Shown: piece by piece, positions 25,972 through 37,679 of the stretch
Numbering within the stretch: the first letter of the stretch is position 1
Layout of the letters: each line of letters begins with the position of its first letter
From: Kryptolebias marmoratus
Lineage: Eukaryota; Chordata; Actinopteri; Cyprinodontiformes; Rivulidae
Direction: 5' to 3'
Assembly: GCF_001649575.2 (NCBI RefSeq)
Contig: NC_051439.1
Span: 13,550,152-13,614,151 of the forward strand
Length of the DNA: 64,000 nucleotides
Notes under the pieces: generated by a model
Seen by the model: only the letters and a program-made list of their open reading frames with translations
Told to the model about the DNA's origin: nothing
The model's database searches: none
Program-made: the position numbers and the translations under genes

Positions 25972-26279
25972 GCTCGCTCCCTTCAGACAGATTTGAATAT
26001 TGATTTAGATTCATAAACACAGGCAGGCCATGAATGCTCCTGTCTGTGTGGGAAGGCCAGAGTCAGAGGTGCTGCCTGCTGCTGGACGCGCGGCGCGGTG
26101 AGAAACCTCCATAAAGTCGGTCACCTCTCTCCTGACAGATCTCCAGGCGGCTGAATTCGGATCCTGAACTCGGATTTGTCCCATCGGTGGACTGAGACCT
26201 GATGGCAGCAGAGACAGAAAAGTTTTGCAGGGAGTTTTTGGAGGGGAATCAGCTGAAACCCATCCAGGTATCCCGGTTT

Positions 26280-27478
26280 GGTTATTTACTATTATTATTA
26301 TTTATTTAATTTACAACATGCAAAATAATCACATTCACACCATCGTGAATTAATTAATGTCACCTATTTCATTGGAAGGAACTGAAGATAAGAAAAAATA
26401 GATTTTTTTTAGTTTTATTTTTGTAATTTAGTTGCTTTTTGCATCAAACTCTTTACGTTTTACAAGCATAAACTAATTACAGCATCTAAAGCTATAAAAA
26501 CAAAGAGTTTGCGACGGAAGCATTTTTTTTTTATTTCCATTTCCCCAATTTATTCCATTGGCTGCATGTCTCCTCGCAGGCTTCATTTAGCAGCTGCATG
26601 CTTGGTAATGGATCCTAATGCGAGCCTTTCAGGCTGCAGCGTGGAGAATGATGATGTGTGATGCTGCTATCTGCCGGATCTCATCGTTTAAATGGCTAAA
26701 TAATTTATTAAAGTGGAAAGCTCTGCCCTCCGCGGGGACTTTGGATTTTAAAAAAGACGCTTAAAGAGAGAAGGAGCAAAATGCCTCCGGCGAGCAGCGC
26801 TCCCACTGACTCCCGGCTAATTGAAGAGGACGGGCTTTTATCTGCGCTCCACCTGAGGCTGGGAGCTGCACCATCCACCAGCCACCTTCCACCAGCCCCA
26901 CTCAGAAACCTCGGATTTCCTCAGTTAACGCGCGGCCACGCAGCTTTTTATTTAATGCACGCACAGGCCTGGATGTTTGACCCCTGTTTGATAATCTTAA
27001 AAGGGGGAGAAAAAAAATCGCATTTTGAGATTGGATAATTACTTTCAGACAGCCTCCTTCTCTCCCTGCTCTGAGCCTTTATCCAGGCGTGAAAAGAAAG
27101 ACATTATGGGATAATTGCATGTGCTTTTAAAACCGAATAGAAAACAAATACAGAGCTACAAACTTGTGCATAAACGAGTAAAAATAACTCTAATCTGTTT
27201 AAAATAATAATAATAAAAAAATCGTAGCTACGTTTTCCATGCAGCTTTCATGTCTCTTCAGTATTTTCTTCTTGATGGCTGCATGGGAGGAATGTGTGGA
27301 AATAAAGGGGAACAAAATCCAATAAAGTATTTGGAAGTGCTGACAATTCAGAGAAACATCTCCTCTGCACAGTTCTTTTTTCTCTCACTGTTATTTGAAC
27401 TACTCCTTCTCATACTCCCATTGATTTATTATCACATTAAAAAGTGATAATTGATGAACAAAAATGGAAGCAAAATAT
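26280..27478. other. otx2 upstream flank, no gene seen
   Basis: Mixed sequence with less AT-rich blocks at 26570-26700 and 26750-26960 (ATTA and GGATCCTAATG motifs among GC-rich sequence). These are possible enhancers close to the promoter. The 85-codon frame at 26781-27038 is not recognisable. Confidence 0.4.
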
Positions 27479-27640
27479 GATTGAATTCAATTCAGTTAAT
27501 TTATAGAGCACCAAGTTGCAACAAGAGTCATCTCAGGGGTACTATAAAAATTAAACAAACAAGTCTAAATCATAAATCCAATTCAGATCCAGATTTAAAT
27601 CCAATTATAGTCAATTCAGCTCTTATTTTAATACAATACA
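27479..27640 (+). repeat. teleost dispersed repeat ('ttcaattcagtttaatttatagagc' type)
   Basis: Begins with TGAATTCAATTCAGTTAATT and 'tatagagcaccaagttgcaac', then 'agtcatctcagggg', and later 'aaatccaattcagat'. I recognise this as a degraded copy of a very abundant teleost repeat whose intact form reads '...tttatttatatagcgcca...'. The AT-rich tail to about 27740 may belong to it. Confidence 0.7.
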
Positions 27641-27744
27641 TTCATATATTAGCATATAATAATATAAAATATTCCAATAGATCATCAAATTTTATCATTC
27701 AATCAGGTATTTTTTACTACAAAACTTTAAATATATAAAATAAT

Positions 27745-30590
27745 GTCTGTAAATTTCTTTATTTTTATTCATACACTAAGCTAAAAAAGTGTATTTTACA
27801 AATTATTGTTTTTTTTAGACAATAATTGCTGCAGATGTTTGGGATGATTCGGGTTTAGGAGTCAGGGTGATGAAGGATAATTACAAGCAGTATTTTAAAA
27901 TTTGCCTGCCATGTTTAAAAGATACATTGCTGCTTAAAAAAAGTTTCAACAGAGCTTTTCCCACTGCATTAATTACAAAGGAGTTAAACCTTTGTTTAAT
28001 GTAACATATAACCGACCCCAGAGGTCATCAGAAAACAACCAGTCTCCTCCCTCAGGATTAATTTGAGCAAAAAAAAAAAAAAACAGCCTCTATTCAGTGT
28101 CTGTTTGGGGAGAGTTCACTCACACAGAGGAGTGCAAGCATCTTTAATTTAAAGCTCAATTCATACATTTATTTTTGCTTCAAAGTTCCATATAAAATAA
28201 TTTCAGGTTGTGCCATCAGTGCAGCTGATATTTAGTTTTTAGTCTGCAGTTTTATCCTGAAAGGAGCCCTGGTTGAGTGAATTATGAGCCTTCATAATGT
28301 GTGTTTGCCAAGCTTGTTCCTTATGTTAACACAACACGCCTTTTTAATTAGTGCCATAATTGTTTGTGTTGTATTTACGCAGGAGTTTGCCAACAAACAA
28401 ATGGATGCAATTAAACACACTCGCCTTCAGACTGTCTACGAGGAGTCAAGGTCAAGATGTGCTGAGAGCTGACGGGGACCAACGAGGCGATGAAGACTCG
28501 TGGTTAAATGAGTGAACTGTCTCTTCACACAGTCTGGGTCGTTTTTTTGACAAACATCCCTCATTCCACAGTTTAAAACTCCTAAAGACTGATTTATTTT
28601 TGTGTACCTGCCTAAGCATTAAGCCAAATTAATCTGTTGTCACATTTCTAAATGTTCTGACTAATTCTGCAAATTAAACCCTCTTTGTTCTCATTGTTGT
28701 CAGATCTTTACTTCCCGTTTCCTTCAACACAAGCAGCCTTCTCTTGTGTGCTGAGGTGCCTGCACGGTTTGGTAAAACCTGCCCTGCAGACCGGACCTCT
28801 CAAGTCTTCAAAGGAGGCAGAACTCAATGTGGGGGGATTTGTTCAGGCTTATATGGTAACCTGGGATTTGAATTGGATTCTTGGAGGCATTCATAACACA
28901 TTTGAAAATGTTGCATTGTGTGATTTTGTGTGTAATCCCCATAATAAATTTTAGAAGTGGTCACAGCACGTGCACGTAACTGAGTATTCACCATCTCTCA
29001 AATGGTTTTCTTGTCTTGCCTCTCGGGAGTGAGGTGTGTGCTGCCTGCAGGGAATGTGGGGGTTAAACGCTGCCGTCGGTTTGCTGTAGCCAGCGAGTTT
29101 GGATCAATTTAACCTCTCTTTCTGAACCATTTTGTTTATTTGACCTGCATATATAGAGTCAGTCACAGATCCTTCATCTGTACTGAAGCATTTTAGCCTC
29201 TAGTGGATTAAATTTCCTTTAGAGGAGGGTTAGTGTAAAAACTCTAGGCATGACTGTTAATTAAACTTCATTTGATCAAAGTCACATGTTTCCTGTGTCA
29301 CATATGTAGGAATATTTTAGGATATAAATAAATAAATAATATAGAAATCGTTAGAATTGTTTAAACTTTTTCCAGCTTTAAAGGTGGATTTAAAGATGAC
29401 CTGTTTCTTTTTTGTGTTTCCTTGAACAAACTTTTGATGTGAACAAATAACCTAAAATTAACTTAATCAGATCGGATTTTAGCTCAATTTTGACTCCAGG
29501 TGCTTTCATTACTTCACAAAAAGTAGAGACAAGGAATCGTTGCCCTTCCCAGCAAAAGTAAAAACAAAATCACCAAAAGAAGACAAGCATACAAAAAGAT
29601 GCTTGTAGTGCTTGTTGACTGTGTGCTTGAGAAGGCATCCAGAGTGAGTGAAAAATGTGTCAAATAAGCTGATTTTTAAATTTAAAAATACTTTAAAATG
29701 TTGGATTTGACGTCTACTTCATGTAACTCGATAAGAGCAAGAGAAATCTGGTGTGTGTGTGTGTAATTCTGTGCCCTGTCCAAAGCCCACTTTACTTTGA
29801 ATGACACTTTGGCGATGCCCCCAACTCCCTACTTCGACTTCTCAAGCACACCCCCTGTCAGTGCCAACTCTACCAATTCCTCTCATGTCCTTAATATCTC
29901 TCTTTTGGGCCCTTGGGTTTTGCCAGTGAAGGCTCTCTTGACAGTTGGACATTGCAGTCACATTTGGGAGACAGTGGCGGGTGTTTGTAGCGTTCCCAGC
30001 CCCAGGCCTGCGGGGAATCTGTGATGGCTCGCCTGTCAGCCGGCCCCTCCCCTGTAATTAGGAGAGTAAACACAGCGTCTGGCTCTGCTTGGGGGACAAG
30101 CAGGAGGGAGGAGGGGAGGGAACCGTCCGGCTCCTGTCCTGCCGCTACTTGAGCTGTAGGGAGGAGATGTGGAGGAAAGTTAACATACTGAAGAACATCA
30201 GTCATACTTAGTGAGAGAAATTCTCAAATCAGTCAGATCGACAGTGCAAAAGTTTTTAACCGTCTCTAATTTCTTTATATTTTGCTTCCAAAGATACAAA
30301 TGTTCTTGTAACCTTTTAAAGTGGTCTAAAGCTGCAGTTTCTCAGGATTTCTGAAAGTATTTGAAAGGTTTTCTTTGTATTCTTGCTGCTTATTCGCTCA
30401 TTTTCAGTCTAATCCTTCTACCTGATCATGAGAATATTGCTCATATGTCGTTAAATAATTAGAAAAGTGGACAAATTGTGAAGACAAATAGTGCCAGACA
30501 TAGGGGGAAAAATCATCAGATAAACAGTAAATGAAAGTCGTGTCCTTAGGAAACAGAAACATAATCCCCCAAAGACCTGATCTGAGAGAT
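27745..30590. other. gene-free upstream flank
   Basis: AT-rich noncoding sequence with a short A run (28070-28083) and a GT run near 29751-29763. 28950-29110 and 29800-30130 are GC-richer and non-repetitive. No exon, RNA gene or named repeat supported. Confidence 0.45.
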
Positions 30591-30591
30591 G

Positions 30592-30597
30592 CATCAA

Positions 30598-30635
<38 letters not shown>

Positions 30636-30700
30636 GCATCAGCATCAGCATCAGCATCAGCATCGGCATCAGCATCAGCATCAGCATCAGCATCATCATC
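30592..30700. repeat. compound (CAT)n/(CATCAG)n microsatellite
   Basis: About 12 CAT/ATC units, then about ten CATCAG hexamers (one CATCGG variant), then CATCATCAT. The Ser/Ala and Met/Leu homopolymer frames on the two strands are artefacts. Confidence 0.96.
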
Positions 30701-31199
30701 CTTCAGTAGGTCAAGTGTAAAGCTAACAGCTCTTTGGGGATCACCTTGTTGATGCTAAAATACTATTTTAGGAGTCAAACTATGTTATATTTAGTATTTT
30801 TCATATATTTGGCTAAAGAAATGGGTGCAAATTGTGTTTTTGTGGCAGGCTGCTGGTAACAAAGTGGCCAAAAATCTATTTTCAAACTAGTTCTTTTGCT
30901 AAATTCCTTTAAGCGGTCTAACAAACAAAAATATTCTTCTGAAAATGGTCAAGTACTGGTTTGGAAATGAGGGAAAAAGCAGCCAAAGTTCTACTGAAAA
31001 CAAGGAAATGCCTTCAGAAAGCCTCATTCTTTACTTAGTTGCTGTAAAAGTGAAAAGAAAGTAAACATATAAGAAAATGTTAAATATTTAATATCCTATG
31101 GAGAAGTTTTTGTCCTTCATAACTGTTGACTTCAGCCTACAACGTAAAAAAAAAAATACCAGTAAACCCCCTTTTCTCCTTCCTTCACCTCTCTCCTGG

Positions 31200-32620
31200 T
31201 TGCTGTGGGGACTGGTCAGTGCTTAGAGGAATGCGATGTGGGCTGGAGTTGTAGCTGTAGCTCAGGACAAGCTTTTTATTGGGGAGGGGGAGCCATCCAG
31301 GCTTACCCCAGCTACTACACTCTACCCAGGCAGGGAGGCGGGACACGGGAATGCTGAGACCAGGAGGGGAAAAATTTCACTGGAGGACATGCCAAAGAAA
31401 TGCCACGCAGAGAGCGATGAAGAGAGCAACCTAGACAGGGAGAGGGAGAGGAGCGTAGATCTCAGCCAGCTGAAACACAGCCTGTCAGTGTCATTTCAGT
31501 TTGGTAGGATGCTCACTGATGATGGGCCAGTAGCTGGTGGCCGCTCAGACACTGTGGCACCATATCTGACTCAGATCTTTCTCAGATGCCTCAGAGTTCA
31601 GCGGGCATAACTAAAGTGCAGTGTCAGAAGATTTAAAGCCACGTTTCAGTCTAAATCACTCCTTTAATTTGCAGTGCTTTAAAAATAAATGCATTTGTCA
31701 ATCAGATGGTGTGCATCAGTGTTTGCATGTGGTAGGGAGAGCACAAAGGAGAAGGGTGCTTGAAGGCCCAGTCGACTTGCCAAAGTCTTTACAGCGCCCA
31801 TAGAGCCATGCTGCAGCATCATGGTCCACAGCATGGAAAGACATGGGGCAGATGGGTGCAGTGTAGCAGCACAACCTCCCCCTTCTTCTCCAAAATGCGA
31901 GGAAGCAGTGGTGGGAATGGCACAGTGTGAGAGGGTTCAACAGAAAAGCTGTTGGAGGGGCATTGNNNNNNNNNNNNNNNNNNNNNNNNNNNNNNNNNNN
32001 NNNNNNNNNNNNNNNNNNNNNNNNNNNNNNNNNNNNNNNAAGACTGGGGGCTTTGGAGAAGCTGTTGGTGGGGAAGGGATCCTGCGATGGAGAGGGAAAG
32101 CCAGTACCCCCCTCCTCTCCCCGTCACATCCCTTTGAAATCCAAGTGCAGGGGCACGAGCCCAGGGAGGAGTGGCAGCGTGGCCCAGCGCCTGAGCAGAC
32201 AGGCAGTCACCGTGCTGGGCTGCAGTCCAGCTCGCCTCGCCTGGCCCCTTCCCACTCGAGCCAACTCCGTCTGTCCCAGGCTTATGGGAGTCAGGCAGCC
32301 GACCCCCAACGGACAGACCGGAGCCCTGTGCTACTGAGCACCGTGTCAGATTCTCCGTAGGGTTTGAAACAGAGGCAACATCCCCTGGGGAGAGGGGGCC
32401 TGCGGTGCTGAGGGGGTGCATCCACTGCGTCACAGCTTCTCCTGCACCCAGGCCTCTGGACAGTGGCCCAGAGTGGTCTGCTGATGATGATAACCCCCAC
32501 CTCGCCATCAGGACACTCTGCCTTCAAGGCCTGTGCAGGTCCACACATCCCCATGGCAACAGTGGCAAGGCCGTCCACACAGTGTGAGCGGGCAACAAGC
32601 CAAGCGCCACCAAATTGGGA
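31200..32620. other. GC-rich gene-free region with assembly gap
   Basis: Higher GC than its neighbours, interrupted by 74 Ns. Long open frames (up to 229 codons) cross the N run and exist in several frames at once, so they are stop-poor artefacts. An RFX-type CCATGGCAAC lies near 32551. Candidate regulatory DNA; no exon supported. Confidence 0.35.
31966..32039. other. assembly gap (74 N)
   Basis: Unbroken run of N. Sequence on both sides is GC-rich; true gap size is unknown. Confidence 0.99.
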
Positions 32621-32624
32621 TGAG

Positions 32625-34030
32625 GGAGAAAGATTTTAGGAGAATCTAAAGTCCTTTCACCTTTGTTTTGTCTCTGGATGATCTTGTTTTTGTTTCCACT
32701 GATTTAATATGATAGCATTTGTTGCAGAGACACTTTCCCCACCACTGCTACACATCAGTTTTGCGTGCCAACAACAACAACAAATAGAACTCGACCCTGA
32801 AGCAGAACTGGATTGATACATTCTGAGGAATATGTTGTGTGTTTTAAGAGACCTTGTCACGGCAATATTAAGCCTGCGTAAACACAAGTAGCTTGATGAC
32901 ATTCACGGCAAGCACCTAAAGTTGATTCCCCACCCCCTCTAAGCCACTGAAGATACTGTATGAGAGGATGGGTGGTGTTTACTGAAAGTGGATATCTGTT
33001 GTTTGTTTTGTTACTCCGCTTTCCGACCGTAAACACCGCCTAGATTTCCTTGAGTGGTGTTTGAAACGTGTTTGCGAGTGTGCAATGTGTTATATTTGCT
33101 GATAACAGGATTTACTCAAACTGTGAATCACCAGTTGAGAAAGGTTAATTGTCAATGCAAGTGGTAGAATGGGAACATGCAATAATTATTAGTCTGAGTT
33201 GCTTTATTATTTAATGATGCTAATTAGGCATTAACCGTGCTCCTCTTTTTGGATCACAACTTCAAATGCATGTCAAATTGCATTAAGTTCACTTTGACAT
33301 CTGTTTGTCGAACGAAAGGAGTGCTGTTTTGTAGATGTCCTTAGTGTGTTTATTATGATGAAACCAATCTGTTCTTGAGGTTCTGATCAGGAAAATAGCT
33401 GAGGGATTTTCAGCAATGCTTCACACTTAAGTGCATCCTTATTCGCTTTGCTCCAAGGACAATACATTTCATGATTGGTGCTTTTTTCCCCCCCTCGTTT
33501 GTTTTATGGTTTGATGGTGAGTTTGGCTGTTTGGTAATTTAAGCTGGCATTAAGAAGCATGCACAAAAGGCAAAATTTGCAGCAGTTAATATTCCAATAA
33601 GAAATAAGATTTGTTTTTGTGTGCCACCCATGAGACAGGCATGGATTGGGCATTAAGGTGGGGGTTGTGGAAAGTGACAAGGAAAGAAAGCAAGAGATCA
33701 AGGCATGACTGCCAGTGCATGTCATTGCCCTACACTCTCATCAAATAGCCCCGTGCTGCTTATGCTGCTGACCAGACGCAAATTAATTTGGATGCCTGGA
33801 AAGACTGTGGAGCCCAGGACTCATCTTTGCCCTTTTAAAAAGAAAAGACACCAGCGGAGAGCACTCTTCCAACAAGGGGGGGAGGAGGACAGGGTCTGAG
33901 AGGGGAGGTTTTGATGGGTTTCAGTGGAGGGCAGCACTGTGTCTGGAATAAGATGGGAGGGTACAGAGGACATGGTTGAATATGCTTGTCCCGCTATGAT
34001 GACAAGATGGCTCAGCCACCACTGTGCCTG
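32625..34030. other. gene-free stretch
   Basis: Noncoding. 33160-33300 has TAAT-rich non-repetitive sequence (GATGCTAATTAGGCATTAACC), a possible homeodomain-bound element. No gene seen. Confidence 0.4.
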
Positions 34031-34038
34031 CTTTGGTT

Positions 34039-34115
34039 CCCCCCCCCCCCTCGTACTTCCCCCTCTGGTGTCCTGAGGGGGGAGAAGGGGCGATGAAGGA
34101 GGCTTTTTTTTTTTT
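34039..34115. repeat. homopolymer runs (C12 and T12)
   Basis: C run at 34039-34050 and T run at 34104-34115. Confidence 0.93.
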
Positions 34116-34119
34116 GATG

Positions 34120-37100
34120 GGTGGGCACCGACGGTTAGCTGCAGTTTAATCTTCTCTTTGGCTCACTGGAGATTCTTTCTCCCCAAATCTTTACCTGCTC
34201 ATCCCTGGGCCCGTGTTACAGGGGAGCTCTTGATCAGTGAGGTGATGGAGAATGGCCCTCGTCACACACTCCAAATAGGATCAGATTGCCTGGGAGTAAA
34301 AAAGTAAGAGCTACGTGAAGCCTGCTAAGCAATACAGAGGAGGTGGTGGTGTAGGGATGCTTCAGCAGCCAGATGCTACCAAGAAATGAGCTCTGCTTGA
34401 GCTGGGCTGTCTGGGGTTTTTGCGGCTGTAAAAGCTTTGTGCTGTGGCAGAACAACCAAAAAGCTACAGAGCTCGTGTTTACTTTCGGAGGGATGGGCCA
34501 AAGGAGGAGAGGAGGAAGGTGGAGGTCTTGTTCTCCTCTGGCATCTCGTTGGCATGTCATTAGCCTCCCGGGGCTCCAGGGAGAAAGAACCAGGCCTGTG
34601 TGTGCTTTAAACTCCAGGCTGGTTTGAAAGGTCCCCGTGGAGAGCTGGACCCTTGCTGGAGGACAAGGTAACAAAACAGCAGCATGCTGACAAAAGGAGG
34701 GATGGACCCTGAAGAGCGGCCCCCTGGGTTCAGTATTATACCTTAAAGTGGCTCAAAATTAAATGCTTCACTGATGTGGAATTGCTTACCATTTCATTTT
34801 AACTCTCATAATCACTGACTGAGTAAAAATTACTTTAAACATCCTAATAAAAATACTTAAAAAAATAGTTTTGTTGCCATATTGCTTTGATTTGTGGTTA
34901 TTGTCCAGCTCACATATTTACTCTTTATTCATATTTTTTTAATTATTATTTGAGTTGAGGTGTTAGAAACAAAAATTGAACTTTTATCTAATCAGGAATA
35001 GTTTTTTTTTATGACATTAAAACTATTTCACAGGAGAGTGAACTCATTTTGCATCTTTTTGTGGACATTTCGGTTTCTGTTTGGTCACTCAATCTGCTTG
35101 ATGGACATCTTTAAATGATATTGCAGATATTTTGTATCTCTCTAGTCATCTTTCATAGCAATTGCGAATTTATTTGCGTTTATTGTTTCAAGGTTTAACA
35201 ATTGTTTGGTCAAAAAAAATGAACACAATCCTGTCTGACTTTTTTTTTTTTTTTTTTTTTGACTCCCTGGGCCTCTCGGCCTTTGCTCAAAAGGCCTATC
35301 CAGGGATTAATCTGTAGATAAATTTAGAGAACACCCTAAAAAAAAACTAAAAAGTATCAAAGTTTAGGGAAATATGCTTATTTTTTTTCCCTGCTGTGAA
35401 TTTGATGAGGGGTTTGATACCTCTCTTTTTTTATCCAGAAAATAAAAGCACAGTACGCAGCCACTTGGCATTAGCTTTGAACACAGACAGAAGAAATATT
35501 GTTTCCACAACATGTGTTTTATGGCACATTATTTAATTAATCAGTACAAAATAAAACACAACAAAGCAGCAAGATGCATCTCTGTGGTTAGAATTGGGAA
35601 CTACTTTAAAAGACGTTTTTAGGTCTAAAGAGCTGAAGTTAATTATTTGACTTGAGTACAGAGCAGAAAAATGTTGGGAGAGTTTCAGACTTGGTAACTC
35701 TTGCCTCGTGATCAAATACCTTCTTTTCAGAGCTGCACTTTCCACCCCCTTCTTTTCTACAGTAGTAATGCCCCTCACTATGTTTCTACATCTTATCCCT
35801 TTTAATTAGAAAGCACATTCTGCAGCCTGGAGAGACCTAATCCCCTTCTGCCCAACAATGAACGGAGTGGCTTTGAACAGCCGACCTGCAACCTCCTCCC
35901 CCAGTGCTTTAAATCCCCCCACCCCACACACACACAGGGTGGGGGTGGGGGGGAGTCTTTATTTTTTCCTCCGAATATTTACAGAGTTTGCTAAAAACAT
36001 ATATTTGCATTTTAGGAAAGTTAACAGTAATTAACAACTAAGTGACACGTGTGACAGAAACAAGTGCCGACTTGGCCTATCCCCCCCACCCCAAGAGACG
36101 TAACAGCAGCTGATTTGCATATATATTAATGTCCTTTTATGTATAGATTAGATCCCATTAGTTGTGGTGATTCTGTTGGAAGGTGCAGTCTCTTGGATGC
36201 TAATAGTCCTGTTATAGTGTTAAAAATATGTTTAAATTGTTGGGAGTGAGGAATAAAACAGGGTTATAGCACTGATATATATTTAAGAGAGACTGGAGAC
36301 TCTGACCATCTTAACAATGGGCTGAGATTAGATTTTAAAAATCTGAAAAGGAAGGAAAAAATAGAAGACAGAGCTTAATTAACTGTCTGTGCTTTTACAT
36401 TGCTCATGTCTGCTATTATTATGGTTTTTTTTGGATTAGAAAAGAATGCAAAGCACAGAATTTTGGCTTCGTTCCTGACTCATTTTGATATGAAGGAGCT
36501 CATCAGCTGTGGGAATCCTTATTGGGTCAGCGTGATCATTTGTTGAGCTGTTTTTCAGGAGATTTATTAAGCTGTTAGAGGCTCCTTCTGTGCCATCTAT
36601 AAAAGAGAGGTCATCAGACACGAGAGAAGAGGAGGAAATCAGGCACAAGTTAAATGAAACCAGAAAGTGATATTTTTAGTTCTGCTTTGGCTTCTGCAAC
36701 AAAGATTTGCTTTTCTCCACAATGAGATTTATCATTTTTCCCCACAAACCGAGGCCAGACTACAAAGATTTAGTACATTTCTTGCTTTCATGTTTGCTTA
36801 TTAATATATTCAATTTTTATCTGTAAAGTTTTCTGGTCTAAAAGCACGTGTTCAAAACCTGCCATATTCAGAACTCAAACTGTTTATAGTTTTCATATTC
36901 TTGCTATAAATGATTTTACTTAAATGCTGACCTTAGGTGCTCAAAGATTAAGGTTTTTTAGGTTTTAGTTTCATAATTAATGGACCTAATTTTTTTAGTT
37001 GATAACAGGTTCAGGCTGCAGACAGACCAGTATAGAGCCTCTTTATGTTGCTGTAATTTGATGTCTTTTTCTAATAAACCTTACATGGCTCGAGTTCAGT

Positions 37101-37640
37101 GTGTTTCTTGACCTTGATCTCGATTTGTTCACTTATATAGATTTTTAAAAAGCCAACTGTGACACAGTGATGTCATCAGTCATCGGCAAATTATGTCATT
37201 AGATTTCTTACTTTTAAAAACTTTGGGGTTAAACTCATTATTTGCCTATGACAAAACAAAATGTTCATATCTAAATAAACTATATTATATCCAAACAAAC
37301 AAATTTTTTTTCTTTTTTTTTTTTGGATATGATACTGTACCCAGAATGACCAGTTATTTCCCACAAATTCCCATGGAAACTTTCCATTTTGGAATATTTC
37401 CAAAACTCCCAAGCTTAACTGCTCATTGAAAGTTTCTTGAAATTTATCAGCATTTCTTTCTTTCAACTCTGTCACCTTTATATCTCAAAACAAAAACTGT
37501 TGTCTGTAAGGAATTGAACCGAGTTGCATGAACACAATGAATGATTTTTCAAAGAAAACATTACTGAACACAACTTTATTTAGCCTCCATAATAATGATT
37601 GTTAAGTTAATTAACATTGATGGAGATGCCCTGAGCAGGT
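34120..37640. other. gene-free stretch
   Basis: Noncoding. 34200-34690 is GC-richer with a 146-codon minus-strand frame that shows no domain or splice context. T21 run at 35240-35260. Elsewhere AT-rich. Non-repetitive sequence at 36470-36640 has no recognisable motif set. Confidence 0.4.
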
Positions 37641-37648
37641 TAATGTTC

Positions 37649-37670
37649 TGTGTGTGTGTGTGTGTGTGTG
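37649..37670. repeat. (GT)n microsatellite
   Basis: About 11 GT units. Confidence 0.95.
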
Positions 37671-37679
37671 GGATGGGAG

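Larger units (their letters stand above)
25500..26267 (+). ncRNA. possible divergent (antisense) transcript from the otx2 promoter region
   Basis: Two plus-strand donor candidates follow short ATG frames. ATG at 25661 opens MFQPDMDHHLLK and ends exactly at CTGAAG|GTAGGC (25698/25699). ATG at 26202 opens a 22-codon frame (MAAETEKFCREFLEGNQLKP, then IQ) ending at CATCCAG|GTATCC (26267/26268). In mammals a long noncoding RNA is transcribed divergently from OTX2. The peptides match nothing I know. This could be a first exon of a lncRNA, or of an unidentified gene continuing to the right, or chance. Confidence 0.25.

Noticed and set aside
30451..30752. Met/Leu and Ser/Ala homopolymer frames
   Set aside because: Translation of the CAT/CATCAG array.
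31819..32508. 229-codon minus-strand open frame
   Set aside because: It passes through 74 Ns, overlaps other open frames of similar length on the other strand, and has no recognisable domain.
34234..34674. 146-codon minus-strand open frame
   Set aside because: No similarity or splice structure; lies in a GC-richer noncoding block.
35261..35320. U2 snRNA-like start ('ctctcggcctttgctcaaaagg')
   Set aside because: Only about 15 bases resemble the U2 5' end; no branch-site pairing region, no Sm site and no promoter element follow.
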